Shown here one piece after another: positions 36,343 to 48,881 of a DNA stretch of 64,000 bases. Below the pieces are notes generated by a model, which did not search any database, was not told the origin of the DNA, and saw nothing but the letters and a program-made list of their open reading frames with translations. Numbering within the stretch: position 1 is the first letter of the stretch; every line of letters starts with the position of its first letter. The position numbers and the translations under genes are program-made. Origin of the DNA: Lycorma delicatula (taxonomy: Eukaryota; Arthropoda; Insecta; Hemiptera; Fulgoridae); the NCBI RefSeq assembly GCF_047948215.1, contig NC_134456.1:13231730-13295729 (forward strand). The letters run 5' to 3'.

Positions 36343-37461
36343 ACTTCCTTGTACAAGGTAAATGAAATAATGTGATCCTGAAAAATTTTATTTTTCATAT
36401 CCATTTTGACCAAATCTGAATCCATCTTGAATAGTTTCGGTGTGACAGACGTCACACCAAAACTATTACGTATGTATGTGCGTATGTATCTTGTATAATT
36501 CAAAAACGATTAGCCATAGGATGTTGAAATTTTGGATTTAGCAATGTTATAACATCTAGTTGTGCACCTCCCATTTTGATTGCAATCGAAATTAAAATTA
36601 GAATTTTAATTAATGAAATATTTGGATCTTAAAAGGAAGGCACATCGGTTCGAATCAGACTTCATCTCCTTTTGTTTTTATTTAACTTTTTTTTATTTTT
36701 TTTAGCTTTTCTTTTTTTTAATTTAAATATATTGATTTAATAATTATTAACTTGTGATTGTAAAAAAAATGTTTTACAATAAATAACAATTTATCGATAA
36801 AAAAAAAATGAAAAAAAATTAATAGTGAAATAAAATTAGAAGTAATATAAAATAAAAATAATAGATTTGGTGAAACATCTCATTATTTAATATTAATTAA
36901 AAATTATAACTTAGAATCATATTATTTGTGGATTTTCTTAGCAAATTCTTATAAAAATTGTATATTTATATTTAAAAAAATCATTTTATTTAATTATTTG
37001 ACAAAAAAATAAAATACATTTTTGAATTATATTCAATTTAAAGTGATTGTTGAAAATTTTTTTCACTTGTGCATAATATGCACAAGATTTTATTTATACG
37101 ACACTGATGTGTCGTATAAATAAAAGTTAATAATAATTAAACAATTCTGTTTAGTGAACTTCTGGTTACAAATATTAATTTTGACCTTATAGTGTAGAAT
37201 AATTAGTTTTTATTATTGGATTATTTGGTAAACGATTTATTTAAAGAGTAATCAGGGGACTTTTACTCTAACCTAATATTTCAATTAAGATTTTTGATAT
37301 TTGATGTTAATAAAAACTAATATTTTAGCAATTGTGTAAAGGCCACTTTTATTAAAGAACTGGAGGATCGTATGTCACTTTCAAATGAAATAAGTTTAAA
37401 TGAAGTACAGCAAAAATGTGTTTATGTACAAGGAAGTCATGTGGTTTCCACATCAGATTTT
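36343..37461 (+). repeat. Composite repeat family X, copy 3
   Basis: Begins ttacttccttgtacaagg and ends with tgtacaaggaagt followed by catgtggtttccacatcag, so its extremities include short inverted repeats (acttccttgtac and gtacaaggaagt). It shares the block ggatgttgaaattttgg (about 36519) and the B-box-like ggttcgaatcagacttcat (about 36647) with copies 1 and 4. The central 500 bp is AT-rich and noncoding. Confidence 0.6.
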
Positions 37462-37707
37462 TTATGTATAGAAGAGAAGAAAACGTTTTGTAATAATTTA
37501 CAAGCTTCAACCATGTTCTCTATACACTCCTATGCAGAATAGAATGCAGATATTGAGCTCTCAGTCAAGGTTAATGTAACCTGTAGTGTACATATTATCT
37601 GTTACATTTTCAGATGTTGTATACTGTAAGTATATATTTATTTGTACATAACCATACCTCTGATAAAGGTATATCATTTTTATAGATATATATATCTTAA
37701 TTTATAG
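37462..37707. other. End of intron 3 of copy B
   Basis: Short AT-rich stretch ending in the acceptor ttatag for exon 4. Nothing else seen. Confidence 0.6.
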
Positions 37708-37858
37708 ATCACTTTTTTCTGAGGATGGTATTGAATACACAGTGTGTCGGGTTGTGATTGGAAGTTCAGACTTTTCACTTAGAAGTTATAACTATGTACC
37801 CAACTATGATCCTTCCTTAAAATCATTTAATTTAACTGAGGATGATTACTTATACAAG
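37708..37858 (+). CDS. GBA1: Glucosylceramidase copy B, exon 4
   Basis: Encodes SLFSEDGIEYTVCRVVIGSS, then DFSLRSYNYVPN and FNLTEDDYLYK. The family pattern (YFSEEGIGYN-x-x-R-x-x-x-x-SxDFS-x-R-x-YxY) is well preserved, including the arginine and SDFS that line the barrel. NLTE is a sequon. The exon is bounded by an acceptor ending at 37707 and a GTATGT donor at 37859, and it ends on a codon boundary. Confidence 0.94.
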
Positions 37859-39342
37859 GTATGTTTATTTTTATTTTTCTAAATAATTTTTATTTATCTA
37901 AACTTTATAATTAATAAGAATTTTCTTTTTCAGAATCTGAGAATTGAACGTTTAACTTTCATAACATAGAACAATAAAACAAAGTAATAATTAAAAATTG
38001 CCTCTTCCTAAATAACAAAATTAATTAATTATAAAATAAAAGTTTAAAAAAATATTTTCACTTTAAAAAATCCACATTAAAGATTAATTAATGATTTCTT
38101 TTTAAGTGAATAAATAAAAAAATTAATAGTAATTAATAAGTTGAAAATAACTATTTTTTTGTCAGAATATATCAAGAAAATGTCTGGAGACTGAAAACAT
38201 GTTTACTGAAAGTTAATACAGCATGTGAGAAAAATGTTTAAATTTGTAAAATTCCTTTTAGATTTTGAAATTCAGTAGTATATTTTTACATTCTGAATTC
38301 TTTAGGCAAAACAAAAATCATGTAAGTAACATATTGCCTTCCTGCTATGTTTTTGAAGAAAACACAGCTACACAGAATTTTATTTTCCGAAAGATTGTAA
38401 TTATGTTACAGGTGTTTGCATTTTTGCAATTGTACATAACATGTATTTTATTTTCTTGAGTTTAGTATTCATCACTTTTCCCATTTTATCAACAATGTAA
38501 TCTTAAAGATGACAAATTTTGATGTTTAAAGATTAAATTTTTTAAAAGTTACCTGTTTTTCTTTTTTTTAGTTTATTTAACGTTTTTATTTCTATGTAAA
38601 GAAAAGAAAGTTAAAAAGATATTTTATTAAGAAAAAAAAATCCTTGCCAGAAACAGAGAAGAATGCATCTTGATAAAAAGAAAGGGAAACACTCAAATGA
38701 GTGACTGCTACTAAGAGTAGCTAAGGTTCTCTGGAATGCCAGAGTATGTATTATTTTGTTGCTCTAAATTTTCAACTAATTTTCTTGCTTTTTCATTCAA
38801 AAATAGTTTGAATATCAGAATTTTAAGAATAGATCATGATACCAGATCAATACTAAGCATTGATTATGTCAAAAAAATGAAAACTATATTCAGAATGTAA
38901 ATAACGTAATATTTTGTTCAAAAAATCTTTCATCTACTCATAAGTTATTGGGAAAACACTTTCAATGGACCATTAGATAAACACCCTCAAAAAATAACAA
39001 AGATCATTATGAAACCGATCAATTTGATGAAGACAATTTGGATATAAAAAGAAAAATACATTCAGGTCAAAATGAAGAAACTTCTTCTTTCTCCAACTCA
39101 GTCACAAAAAATCAGTAACACTCTAAAACAAGGTTTGTCTATTACAATGTGATTAAGTTCATGACTTTTTTAAAAAACATTTTTATTATTCATATTCCAT
39201 TTTCAATTTATTTTTTTGCCATTTGCATATTTCTGAACTTTCTCAGTTAATATTGTTGAAACTTAAACCACCATAAAATTACCAGTACTGTATTTATAAT
39301 AAGAATTTTGTTAATCCGTTTGTGATTTAAAATTTTTTTTAG
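37859..39342. other. Intron 4 of copy B
   Basis: AT-rich intron of 1.5 kb. No transposon or RNA gene recognised. Confidence 0.7.
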
Positions 39343-39500
39343 ATTGGTACAATTAAAAGGGCTTTAAACATATCAAAAAGAAAAATACATTTATTTGGTT
39401 CTGCATGGACAACTCCTTCGTGGATGAAGATAAATAATTCTACTAAAAATGGCTATTTAAATCCAAAATTTCGACAGGTTTGGGCTAATTATCTTGTCAA
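39343..39500 (+). CDS. GBA1: Glucosylceramidase copy B, exon 5
   Basis: Encodes IGTIKRALNISKRKIHLFGS, then AWTTPSWMKINNST and FRQVWANYLVK. The SAWT-x-P-x-WMK segment is the barrel strand and loop that in acid beta-glucosidase contributes aromatic residues to the glucose pocket. NISK and NNST are sequons. The exon is bounded by an acceptor ending at 39342 and a GTAAGT donor at 39501. It ends with two bases of a lysine codon completed by exon 6. Confidence 0.94.
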
Positions 39501-39789
39501 GTAAGTTTGAGTCAGTTATACTAATCAAACTTATATTCTATTACACAATACATAGAAAAACTTTTATCAAACACTTTTCACTTAAAATAAAATTTATTAA
39601 TCTAAGAAAAGCACTCAAGTGCCTCCTGTATATTTTATTTGTTTAAGATATTTTTATTTTAATTAACCTCAAAATTGGTTGTTTTAATGTTTCGTTTATT
39701 AATCTTATCAAAGAAATATTTCAAGAAAGGCATTAAACTAAAGAATGAAAATATAAGCACTGGGTCACTAAAATGTAAAAGAATTAAAA

Positions 39790-39841
39790 CATTCATTTCA
39801 TCTTCTGAAGTAATACCTTACAGTGGTTCCAGAGGCTAAAC
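39790..39841 (+). repeat. tRNA-derived SINE (type 1), 3'-end fragment
   Basis: Contains catttcatcttctgaagtaa and ends in ccagaggctaaac followed by an A-run, matching the tail of the SINE at 51941-52235. Only about 50 bp remain, so the copy is 5' truncated. It lies in intron 5 of copy B (39501-42167). Confidence 0.6.
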
Positions 39842-40502
39842 AAAAAAAAAAAAAAAAAATGAGCCTTTGAGAAAATTAAGATTGTTCTGATCTATGAAAG
39901 TAATTCATAATTATTTTATAATGCTAAGAATAAGGTTAAGTGAAATGTTCAATTTCCACAAGTACAAAGCGCAAAGACTGTTACACCGTTACATTTTCTT
40001 TCATTAAGAAATTATCTTATACCTGTATCTTCAGTCTTTCTAAATTTCTTTTTCTTTTTTAAGAGTACTTTTGATAATTTTTAGAATTCATCTACCACTT
40101 ATTCTTTCAGTGTGTTAAGTCCCTGCCTTCCCCACCCATCAACTGTATAATTTAATGAAAATATGTCCAAAATGTTGTCTCATCAACATTTTATCTTTTA
40201 TCTAGTCCACTGGATTCTCAATATATCTTAAAATTTCATATTTGCAGTTTGAAGTCTTTATTCATGCATAGATATCAGTGTTCATGTCTCATCTAGACAC
40301 TGATCTCAGTGTTCCTTGTAAAAATCTAATTGTAAATTTGTAATGTCATTTTGGCCTATGCAATGGATCCTTGCTATGGGGGAGTGAAGTGGTCTACTGC
40401 TATGATAGAACTGCTTGTTCACACTGAAGCTTTAATTTGTTTTAATTTACATTTTAAAATATTCATAAGAGTAGAGAGACATATTATGGTGAAAAAATAT
40501 TA

Positions 40503-41815
40503 TACGAGGTGTGTGAGAAAAGTAATGAGATTGGAAACACTGCGAGCGATCTGGCAACGCTGTGTCTACCGGTCTGCCCTAGATCGGTTTGTTCATCCCT
40601 TCCATATGTTCAGTACGAGTTTCAACTCCGTTCAGCCAACACATTATTTTTGACAGCAACATCAATGAAGTTGTGTTTTTGTTGAGTGTTATGAAAATGG
40701 AGCATCGGAATTTAGAGCAGCGTTGTGCAATCAAGTTTCGTGTTATACTTGGGGAATCCACGAGTGTAACCTTTGAAAAGTTGAAACAGGCCTATGGGAA
40801 ACATTGCTTATCAAGAGTACAAGTTTTTCGCTGGCGCAAATCATTTTTGGAAGGCCGAGAACACGTTGAAGATCCACCTCGCTTAGGGAGACCTTCAACT
40901 TCAAAATCTGATGAAAAACGTTGAGCGTGTGAGGGTTCTTGTGAGATCAGACCGTCCTTTAACAATAAGGATGGTTTGTGAACACTTTCACCGTACATCA
41001 AATTTTGACAGACGATTTGGACATGCGAAATTGGTGCCGAAAAACCTCACAACGGAACAGAAGGACAATCGAAGAAACGTGTGCCTTAATCTTCTTGAGA
41101 GGATTGACAATGACCAAGAATTCATCAATGGATTGATCACAGGTGATGAATCCTGGATATTTGAGTATGATCCTGAAACAAAGCAGTAAAGCGAAGAGTG
41201 GCAAACTCTGTCATCTCCTCGACCGAAAAAATGTCGAATGAGCACATCAAAGATCAAAACCATGCTGATTTGCTTTTATGACAGTCGGGGTATCGTGCAT
41301 AAAGAATTTGTTCCTCCAGGGCAAACTGTCAACCAAGTGTTTTACAAAGGTGTCCTTGAAAGGCTTAGGAAAAGAGTGATTCGCGTGAGACCAGACATTG
41401 CAGAAAAGAGGATGCTTCATCATGACAATGCCTCGTGTTCCACGGCCATTTCCATCAGGGAATTTTTGACCTCAAAACACATTCCTAAGGTTCCTCAACA
41501 CTCCTATTAACCTGATTTGAGTCCTTGTAACTTTTTCCTTTTACCAAAATTGAAGCATGTCTTAAAAGGACGTCATTTTGGAACTCCGGAGAACATTCAA
41601 AAGACTGTGACCGACCAGTTAAAAGCCCTACCAGTTGAAGCCTTCCAGCGTTGCTACGAGGAGTGGGAACAACGACTCCGCCGGTGTGTAGCTGCCCAAG
41701 GGAACTACTTTGAAGGGGATAATATTGTTGTTTGAAAAAAATAAAAACTTAGTAAAAAGTCAGTCAGTAATAAAAGTAAAAAGTCAGTCTCATTACTTTT
41801 CTCATACACCTCGTA
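40503..41815 (+). mobile_element. mariner element with near-perfect ends and decayed transposase
   Basis: A 1.3-kb element, the usual mariner size, flanked by TA (40501-40502 and 41816-41817). The terminal inverted repeats tacgaggtgtgtgagaaaag and tacgaggtgtatgagaaaag extend about 30 bp. The transposase starts at 40691 (MKMEHRNLEQRC) and has an N-terminal helix-turn-helix region. One extra A near 40915 shifts the frame, a short internal deletion follows near 41000, and in-frame stops occur at about 41187 and 41508. The three catalytic aspartates of the DD34D triad can still be seen: GDESW (about 41143), HHDNAS (about 41418) and PDLSPCNFF (about 41512). The stop is at 41733. It lies in intron 5 of copy B and cannot encode an active enzyme, although the ends look usable. 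Confidence 0.93.
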
Positions 41816-41817
41816 TA

Positions 41818-42167
41818 CATGTACAGATATATATTTATATACCTAATATCATAATATAATAATACATGCATAGTATTCATACTATATATATTTATATAAT
41901 ATTTTTATCCCTTATGTAATCCATTGATAATTTTTTTATAGTATATTTAGAATACGGCAGTCATGTTCATACAAAGTTTCCAGTTTTTACACAACCACCT
42001 AAGGTATTCATTATTTCTGTAATAAAGCTAATTTTTTTTTTGTATTTTTTATATTCTTTACAATTTGTCTAATAAAACTCAAAAAGCCAAAGCTAATAAA
42101 GACAAAAAGCTCAATCAGCAATATCAGGTTGAATTTAAATGTGTGTAACAGTTAATATTTATTTCAG
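41818..42167. other. End of intron 5 of copy B
   Basis: AT-rich with TA repeats near 41825-41905. An alternative acceptor at 41940 exists, but the open frame after it does not fit the family. Exon 5 joins exon 6 at 42168 without it. Confidence 0.6.
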
Positions 42168-42396
42168 GTCACTGGATGCATTTAAGAAAGAAGGAATAGA
42201 ATTCTGGGGTTTGACAACAGGCAATGAGCCTATAACTTTAATCTTATTGGATTGTGACACACTTATAATGTTTCCAGAGGAACAGAGAGAATGGATTATT
42301 AATAATTTAGGTCCAGCATTACGCAATGCTAATTATTCTACAAAAATTATTACTTTGGATGACATGCGATCTTTTGCAGTTTGGTGGGCAAAAGTG
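42168..42396 (+). CDS. GBA1: Glucosylceramidase copy B, exon 6 (acid/base glutamate)
   Basis: Encodes SLDAFKKEGIEFWGLTTGNE, then PITLILLD and REWIINNLGPALRN, ending WWAKV. The NEP motif carries the general acid/base glutamate of clan GH-A enzymes (E235 in the mature human protein), and the spacing from the previous exon is correct. NYST is a sequon. An acceptor atttcag ends at 42167 and a donor starts at 42397. A read-through open frame continues past the donor to 42478 but has no family similarity. Confidence 0.95.
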
Positions 42397-42611
42397 GTAA
42401 TTAATTATTATTTATTACAATTACTTGCAAAATTAACAGCAATTCTTCATACTATCTCTCTTTCTGATTATGTACATTAGAGGTATGAGTAACACATATA
42501 ATGGAATCTATTCTATTCAATAATTTACATTCTTCTTAATCATGTTTCATTCTTCATTTTTTTTCCATTTTCCAGATACCTTTCGGTCTGGCCATTATAA
42601 TACACCTACAC
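42397..42611. other. Start of intron 6 of copy B
   Basis: AT-rich, nothing recognised. Intron 6 runs 42397-44458. Confidence 0.6.
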
Positions 42612-42896
42612 TTTCTTTTTCCTGTTTAGCCTCCAGTTAATTACCTTTCAGATAATACTTCAGAGGATGATATGTATGAGTGTAAATGAAATGTAGTCTT
42701 GTACAGTCTCATTTCAACCATTCCTGAGATGTATGGTTAATTGAAACCCAACCACCAAAGAACATCGGTATCCATGATCTAGTATTCAAATTCATGTAAA
42801 AATAACTGACTTTACTAGGACTTGAACACTGGAATCTCTACTTCCAAATCAGCTGATATGGGAAGATGCGTTCACCTCTAGACCAACCTGGTGGGT
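42612..42896 (-). repeat. tRNA-derived SINE (type 1), copy in intron 6
   Basis: A full-length reverse copy: the complement of the tail (cctgtttagcctcc) at the left and of the tRNA-like head (ctagaccaacctggtggg) at the right. It is similar along its length to 52777-53079 and 51941-52235, with more substitutions. Confidence 0.85.
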
Positions 42897-42919
42897 AATA
42901 CATCTACAATTAACCTTCT

Positions 42920-43390
42920 ACAAAAACACTTTCTCTTACATGATATCTTTTTTCAGCCTTTTCTTTAAATTTCTACATTACAGTATCATACCATATCATT
43001 CTAGGTTTCCTATTGCCTACTTTTAATGCTTCAAAAGATACTTTGGATAGGTTTCCATCCTAACTTTAATAGGTATTCTCAGATGTCCAAAATATTTCTC
43101 ATTTTCTCTTTTCCAACAATGTAAAGCATTCTTTTCAGAATCTCTTACTTCCTTTTCCTTTTATTTCTGATTCTTTCTCTATTGTTTTTACCACAATAAA
43201 CATTTCAGAAATTTAATTTCTACCCCTTGCATTCTACTTCTTTTTTTATTCCTTTGATATCTAACATTTCATACCATATGTGAGAATTGGCAAATAATAA
43301 ATTTTTATAAACACTTTTTGCACTTCTTTGCCCCACATTGGGCTTGTGCTTTCTTGCAAAAAAAGGCTGCCTGAACTCTGCACTAAATTT
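42920..43390 (-). pseudogene. C-terminal relic of a non-LTR reverse transcriptase
   Basis: The minus strand shows pieces in the order expected after the RT domain: LLFANSHIWYEM (where relatives have a LLYGSETW-like block), RERIRNKRKRK (relatives: R-R-D-RIRN), LLKLG and a W-x-D-T-like segment. Frameshifts and stops separate them. The style is that of RTE/Jockey-type C-terminal domains. No catalytic box remains. Confidence 0.5.
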
Positions 43391-44458
43391 TTTTTTTAAC
43401 TTAATATCTTATGTTTTTCAGACATATATATATATATATAGTATCAAAAATAATATTGTCTAATACAATCTTAGAACATATTAGCAATTTTCATCTCCAA
43501 AAGGTTATGTTTAAATTAAAATTTTTATTTATTTCATTCAACTTATATATTAAAAACTGCAGATTATGTTCTGTGACCTGAATTGCAAATAGACTATAAG
43601 GAAACACTAGAATATTTAGATATAGTCATGCTCAAAATTATTCCAGTGAAAGAATTCTTGACATCCATTTGTGTGTAAATCCATAAAAATAAATGCTAAA
43701 TAGTATCAGCAATAAGCTACATCCAAAAGACAAACTAAGGTGCATGATATTTTAGTTTATCTCGATTTCTTTTTTTAAGCATTTTTTACCAATAACTTCT
43801 CTAGTTCTATTATATTAGCATATACGTTATAAAGTACAAATATGTCTATTAAATACTCTCTTTCTGAATAGCTGCTAGCGTAAGCCTTCTAAACAGTGAA
43901 TGCTTTTTCAAACGTTTTGAAAGCTGATGTGATTAAGAAAAATTGTTGTGAACAAACATGCTCATCTAAGTTTGCTCTTCTTAATTGAATTAATCAGAAA
44001 CAAATTGCTACTGAATAGTAATTATTGTACCATATATATTTTACTAGCAGCACAACAAAATAATTTATAAATTGTTAGACATCTTATGTTTTCCTTTTTC
44101 AAAGTCAGAAATAACCTGCGATATAGCTTCTATTACTTAGGGATCCTACAAATTAGCCAGCGGATGTTGATAACATATAAAAATCTAAATCTTGATGAAA
44201 ATCATATTTTATTAAACAAAACAGTTTCTTTCCTGTGTGTTTTTTTTTTTTGGTAAGATTGGATTGATATCTGTGTTTCTGTAAATCTTAGGAGGATGAT
44301 AATAACGTGAACTAATAAGCATAATAAGAAAAACTATGCATAACGTAAGCCTTTTTTATTCTTTTGTAATGAATCCTACATTGTTAGTGTTCTAACTGGA
44401 ATAATATCTAGTTGTATTTTTACTAAAAATTAACAACCTATTATTTTTACTTATGTAG
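43391..44458. other. End of intron 6 of copy B
   Basis: AT-rich. It contains a TA run at 43428-43440 and a phrase near 43620 (tagtcatgctcaaaattatt) that loosely resembles Tc1-type ends, without a partner. No gene seen. Confidence 0.5.
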
Positions 44459-44669
44459 CTAATGCGAGACCCAAGAGCTAAGGAATTCGTATTTGGTTTT
44501 GGATTGCACTGGTATTTAGACAGACAAACAAGTACTGAATTTTTGGATAATCTTTACAGACGTTTTCCAGAACAAGAAGTTGTATATACAGAATCAAGCA
44601 TTAATGTTTTAATGAATAAAAATGAAATAGAAAGTATTACAACTGATAGCAATAAATTTGATGACTTAA
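44459..44669 (+). CDS. GBA1: Glucosylceramidase copy B, exon 7 (nucleophile glutamate)
   Basis: Encodes LMRDPRAKEFVFGFGLHWYL, then FLDNLYRRFPEQEVVYTESS. HWYLD is a family signature. The glutamate in YTES sits at the position of the catalytic nucleophile (E340 in the mature human protein, in a SEA context). Replacement of the usual EA by ES is a mild deviation and also occurs in a region where the family varies. The exon is bounded by an acceptor ttatgtag ending at 44458 and a GTAAGT donor at 44670, and it ends with one base of a serine codon. Confidence 0.94.
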
Positions 44670-47600
44670 GTAAGTAGAACATTATTACTTATTTTAAAAG
44701 AATAAACTTCTGCAATGATAAAATAACAATTTTTTTAACTTCTTAATGAAAACCATTATTTTATACATATTAACAAAGTACAAAAAATGTGATCTGAAAC
44801 CAACACTCTGAATAAATTTCCACAAAATACTATTTAATACATGTCAATTACTAGATGAGCAATATATGAAATCTTACATTACTTTGAGCATTTAGAAAAT
44901 GGATGTGTTCAATCAATGTAACCACAATGCAGAAAGAAACAAATAATTTTTTGTGCTCAGATTGAACTGTTCACTGCTGTAATACATAGTGAAGCTATTA
45001 TCACTACTATTCAATCTTTAATAAAAGATTATTTTTATATTATTATTTTCAATAATAATACAAGCAATTCAATCACTGTAGCACTAAAAAAATATAAAAT
45101 TTAATGTCACAGAAGACGAATGTTCTCATGATCATTTTAAATGGCATTATATGTTTCAGTTTCTAGTGGTCAAAAAACAACTTAATTTGCTAGCAATTAA
45201 CTACATTACCAAATTTGATGTGCCTGGCTGATCATTTGTGGACCAATTTTGTGTTTAATAGTATTGAAAATTAGCAGCAATTTTGCTGCACCACAAGAAC
45301 AACTATTTTAACACAGATTTGAATCTTCTGTGTTCAGTAGAACTAGTTCTGTTGCTGCTTTTGAAAAAAGCAACAATGAATTGTATAGCTTTCTCAGCTA
45401 TGCAGTCCATTTCTGAAAAACATTTCTGGCTAAAGCTAACTTCAGTTATTTCGTCATCAACATTTAAAAAAAAATTCATGAATATACTGTAAACATAATA
45501 AATTTAAATGTTATTGATTAAAAAGAAATTTATTAAAGATAAAATTACTTAATTGATTATTTTTCAAGCTTCATCATTAGGGGAGTGATTATTGTCTAAC
45601 TAAATATTTTTTGAGCATAAAAAATTTGAAATTATGAAAACATTTTTTTCATTTTGGGGTACCCAATATTCAAAGGATAGCATTCCGGTAAAATTACTTT
45701 TTATTAAAAATAATCCCTAAGTGATGATTGATAATAAGTTTAAATAAAAGTTTTTAAAATTGTTTTAAAAAATACAAAGATGTATTCATAATTTTAAGTA
45801 AATAAAGTTGTAATTTTCTAGGAAGGGGTGAAAATTTTTGGCAAATTTTTTTTTTTTTCAAGAAATACTATACTAAAGAGTAAGGGCTATGAAAAAATTA
45901 AGATTTGTACATTTTAAATGCAGTGGATAACTTCTGAGATGGATTTAAATTTAAAATAGATTTTCAAAATAATTTTTTAAATTTAACATAAATGTTTTGT
46001 TACCCAAGACCACTGAAGTGAGATGAGCAAAACCTTTTTACAATGGTTTGAAGACCTAACGATGTAAAAAATATAGATACAAAAAACTCTCATTATCTTC
46101 TTTTCCGAAGCAAGATATACCTGAAAAAAGAAAAGTACATTAAATTGTTTTTTTGGGAAGAAGGTGAATATTAAATAAAAATGTTTGGTAATTTGTGATC
46201 TTAATAAAAAATACTGCAACTTTTGTTAGAAAAACATTTTGCTAAAGTGCCGCAGTAAAGAATTCAAATTTTATTTTGGTCAAAACAACCCCACCCTTTT
46301 TTCCAGTTTTTGCTAAATTTCAAAACATTTTTTTCCCACTTAAAGGTGTGCCAAGTTTGAAAATCTATCTATGAGGTTCAGTTTTATAAGACTAAATACA
46401 GGCCAACATACACATGCACAAACATCTATCTGGAAAAAATAGATTTTAGGATTTGGAAACATTGAAATAGTTTTTTTCAGTTATAATTTAATCGTTTTTT
46501 CAAATTATTTATTTATTTACAATTTATTTAAATCTATTTTTTTTTGTTAAATTTTTTAAAATATCTACTTAAGTACAAATCTTAAAAAAATACCATTTTT
46601 TTACCAATCTTATATTTTTCTGTTATAGCTATAATTTCTATAGCAGCATATATCACTATAGCCAGAAAAGTAAAAATAGAATGAGTATTCAAAGGATAAG
46701 AGTTTATTTTACAAAGATGATTAATGATATGTTGTGATTAGCATACTTACTTAAGTAATAGTGCTTCCTATATGATTGATATTAATTTATTAGCAAGTAA
46801 ATAGGAGTGCTGTGCATTGTGACTTTGAACAGAAAATATTGTACTGTTGAATAAACTGTACAGCTTTCTGTTACAATGCTTTGAATTTAATTTATATATT
46901 TTATTGTAAGAGTTGATAAAACTGAAGTTCGTGTGTAACTGAGAGCAGTATATTACAATGTACTGTTTTGATTTGAACAGCGACAAAACAGCACCACTGT
47001 TCTTTTTTCCCCATCACTAAAGTAAATTCCAATAATGTGTAGCAAAGTATTTGAGTAGAGATTAAATTCACCATTGTTTAAATATGGGAACTTGTTTCAT
47101 AAAATTGTCAAAATAACATTCTTATTTGATATTATTTTTTTGGCTTTTCTCCAGGATGCTATTCCTTGATTCATTTTTGGCATATTAGAATCATCAGACT
47201 GTAAAGAGATACAATTTAGAATCTTGAAAAAATTCATTCTAGCAGATGCACAGAAGTTCATTTTGCTTGTTCTGGGTGTGTGTTAGTGTCAGTGAGTGGG
47301 TGTAGTAGGAATGTACAGGATCTGGAAGTTAATGATCTATTGTGTGGTATAATACAATGTGCAGTCTTCAATCACGTCTGTGTTTCTTTATACTCTTTTG
47401 TTGCAGTAGTATAGCTTCCTCACCAGCATCTAAAATACCTTTTTCATCCTGCAAACAGACTACACTTATAACATTTAATATTATTGTAAATACTGTGTAA
47501 TGATGTAGGGTGCACTTCATAAGCGATAAATTACAGCTCTACTCCTTTATCCTGAAGCACCTTCTTGAGATTGTAGTGTATGTTTTTATGGAATACTTTA

Positions 47601-47779
47601 ATACTGATCACATTTTCACTATAGGCTTTCATAGATTTTTAAGTTGCTCAGACTAAAGTACCATTAACCAATAATATTAAATATTACTTTATAAAGAAGA
47701 GATTGGAGCTATACATAGATACGCATGTATTTCTCATTGAATAAAAAAGGTCAACATTTTGGATCTATTTTAAAAATTT
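44670..47779. other. Intron 7 of copy B, 5' part
   Basis: AT-rich. Stretches at 45830-45870 and 46280-46345 carry C-rich or G-rich phrases with long T-runs similar in style to the diverged units at 14290-14740. No coding sequence is recognised. Confidence 0.5.
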
Positions 47780-48370
47780 ACCAGAAGAGTTGCAATAACA
47801 TTAAAATTTTTAGTTGCTGCATTAGAAAAGTTACAAAAATAAAATACTTAGGAATTTCAATTGACAGAAATAATAGATGAATTGTGCCTACTAAGAATTT
47901 AAATTCTAAGGAAAGGCAAATGAAGTATATATTACTCACATAAAGTACTATATAGGGGATTTGTAATTTGAAAATATTAAAGTAATCATTATATTTTACC
48001 TTTGTGCAGTCTCATCTTCAGTACTGCAATACAGTACTGGCTTTAAAAACTAATCCCAGAACTTTATGTGGTATATAAAATTTAATTTTTAGAATAATGT
48101 GTAGGAAAAAGAAAACTGACTCTAAAACCTGTTTATAAAAGCTTAGGAATACTAGATATTGATAAATTGTATGAAATTAATATATTATTAATGACTAGAA
48201 AATATATAAATGATTTTCCCTTTATAGAGCATTCTGGTACTAGGCAGCAAGTGGGTAATTTTTTCAGACAGAATTATTGTTTAAATTAAATTATACCACT
48301 GCAAGGATGAAACAGTGGACAATAATGACAGCCAGATTTTATACTTTATTACCTGTTTTTGTTATACTTG
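47780..48370 (+). pseudogene. C-terminal relic of a CR1/Jockey-type reverse transcriptase
   Basis: The + strand reads, across frames, KYLGISIDRN (after the RT catalytic box in relatives), then SHLQYCNTVLALKTNP, then KPVYKSLGILDIDKLYEINI and EHSGTRQQVGNFF (relatives: H-x-YxTR). Motif order and spacing fit the thumb and C-terminal part of such elements. Stops and frameshifts are present. It is followed at 48447-48515 by an AAT microsatellite, which may be the original 3' end of the insertion. Confidence 0.6.
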
Positions 48371-48446
48371 CAATGATAAGCTGCAATAATAGAAATTTTT
48401 AATTGTAAATTTTCCAAATATTACTTGTATTTTGATTTGATTGAAT

Positions 48447-48456
48447 AATAATAATA

Positions 48457-48514
<58 letters not shown>

Positions 48515-48515
48515 G
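48447..48515 (+). repeat. AAT trinucleotide microsatellite
   Basis: An almost uninterrupted run of aat repeats with one early break. It lies just after the RT relic. Confidence 0.95.
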
Positions 48516-48881
48516 TAGAAGTCAATATTATTTTAATGAAAGATATGCTTTATTTTAAATAAATTTGTTTATTCTACTTTTATCAGCATATATTTTCTTT
48601 TTGTAACATATGTATTCCCTTTTGGTCAGATTTTGCTTGTAGGGAAGCAGGAAAATTTAATTCTATATATAAATTATTATTATTAATAAATGTAGTATTT
48701 TATTTATTAAACATATATAATCATATTTTATGCCTGACAAAAAATAATAATGATGATTTATTTTGGTGATCATAAGAATTAATCTGATATAGGGGATATA
48801 ATATATTCCATTGATGATATATTTAAATTAATAATAATTAAATTATAAAATTCTCTTTAAAATTTGTTTATTTGTTTTTAG
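48516..48881. other. End of intron 7 of copy B
   Basis: AT-rich, nothing recognised. It ends in the acceptor for exon 8. Confidence 0.6.

Noticed and set aside
41941..42000. Possible extra exon of copy B after an AG at 41940
   Set aside because: Exon 5 (ending 39500) joins exon 6 (42168) in frame with correct family spacing, and the stretch has no family similarity.
42397..42480. Open frame continuing past the end of exon 6
   Set aside because: A donor at 42397 and in-frame joining to exon 7 explain the data; the continuation is not conserved in the family.
48447..48515. CRISPR-like short repeats
   Set aside because: Simple trinucleotide microsatellite without spacers.
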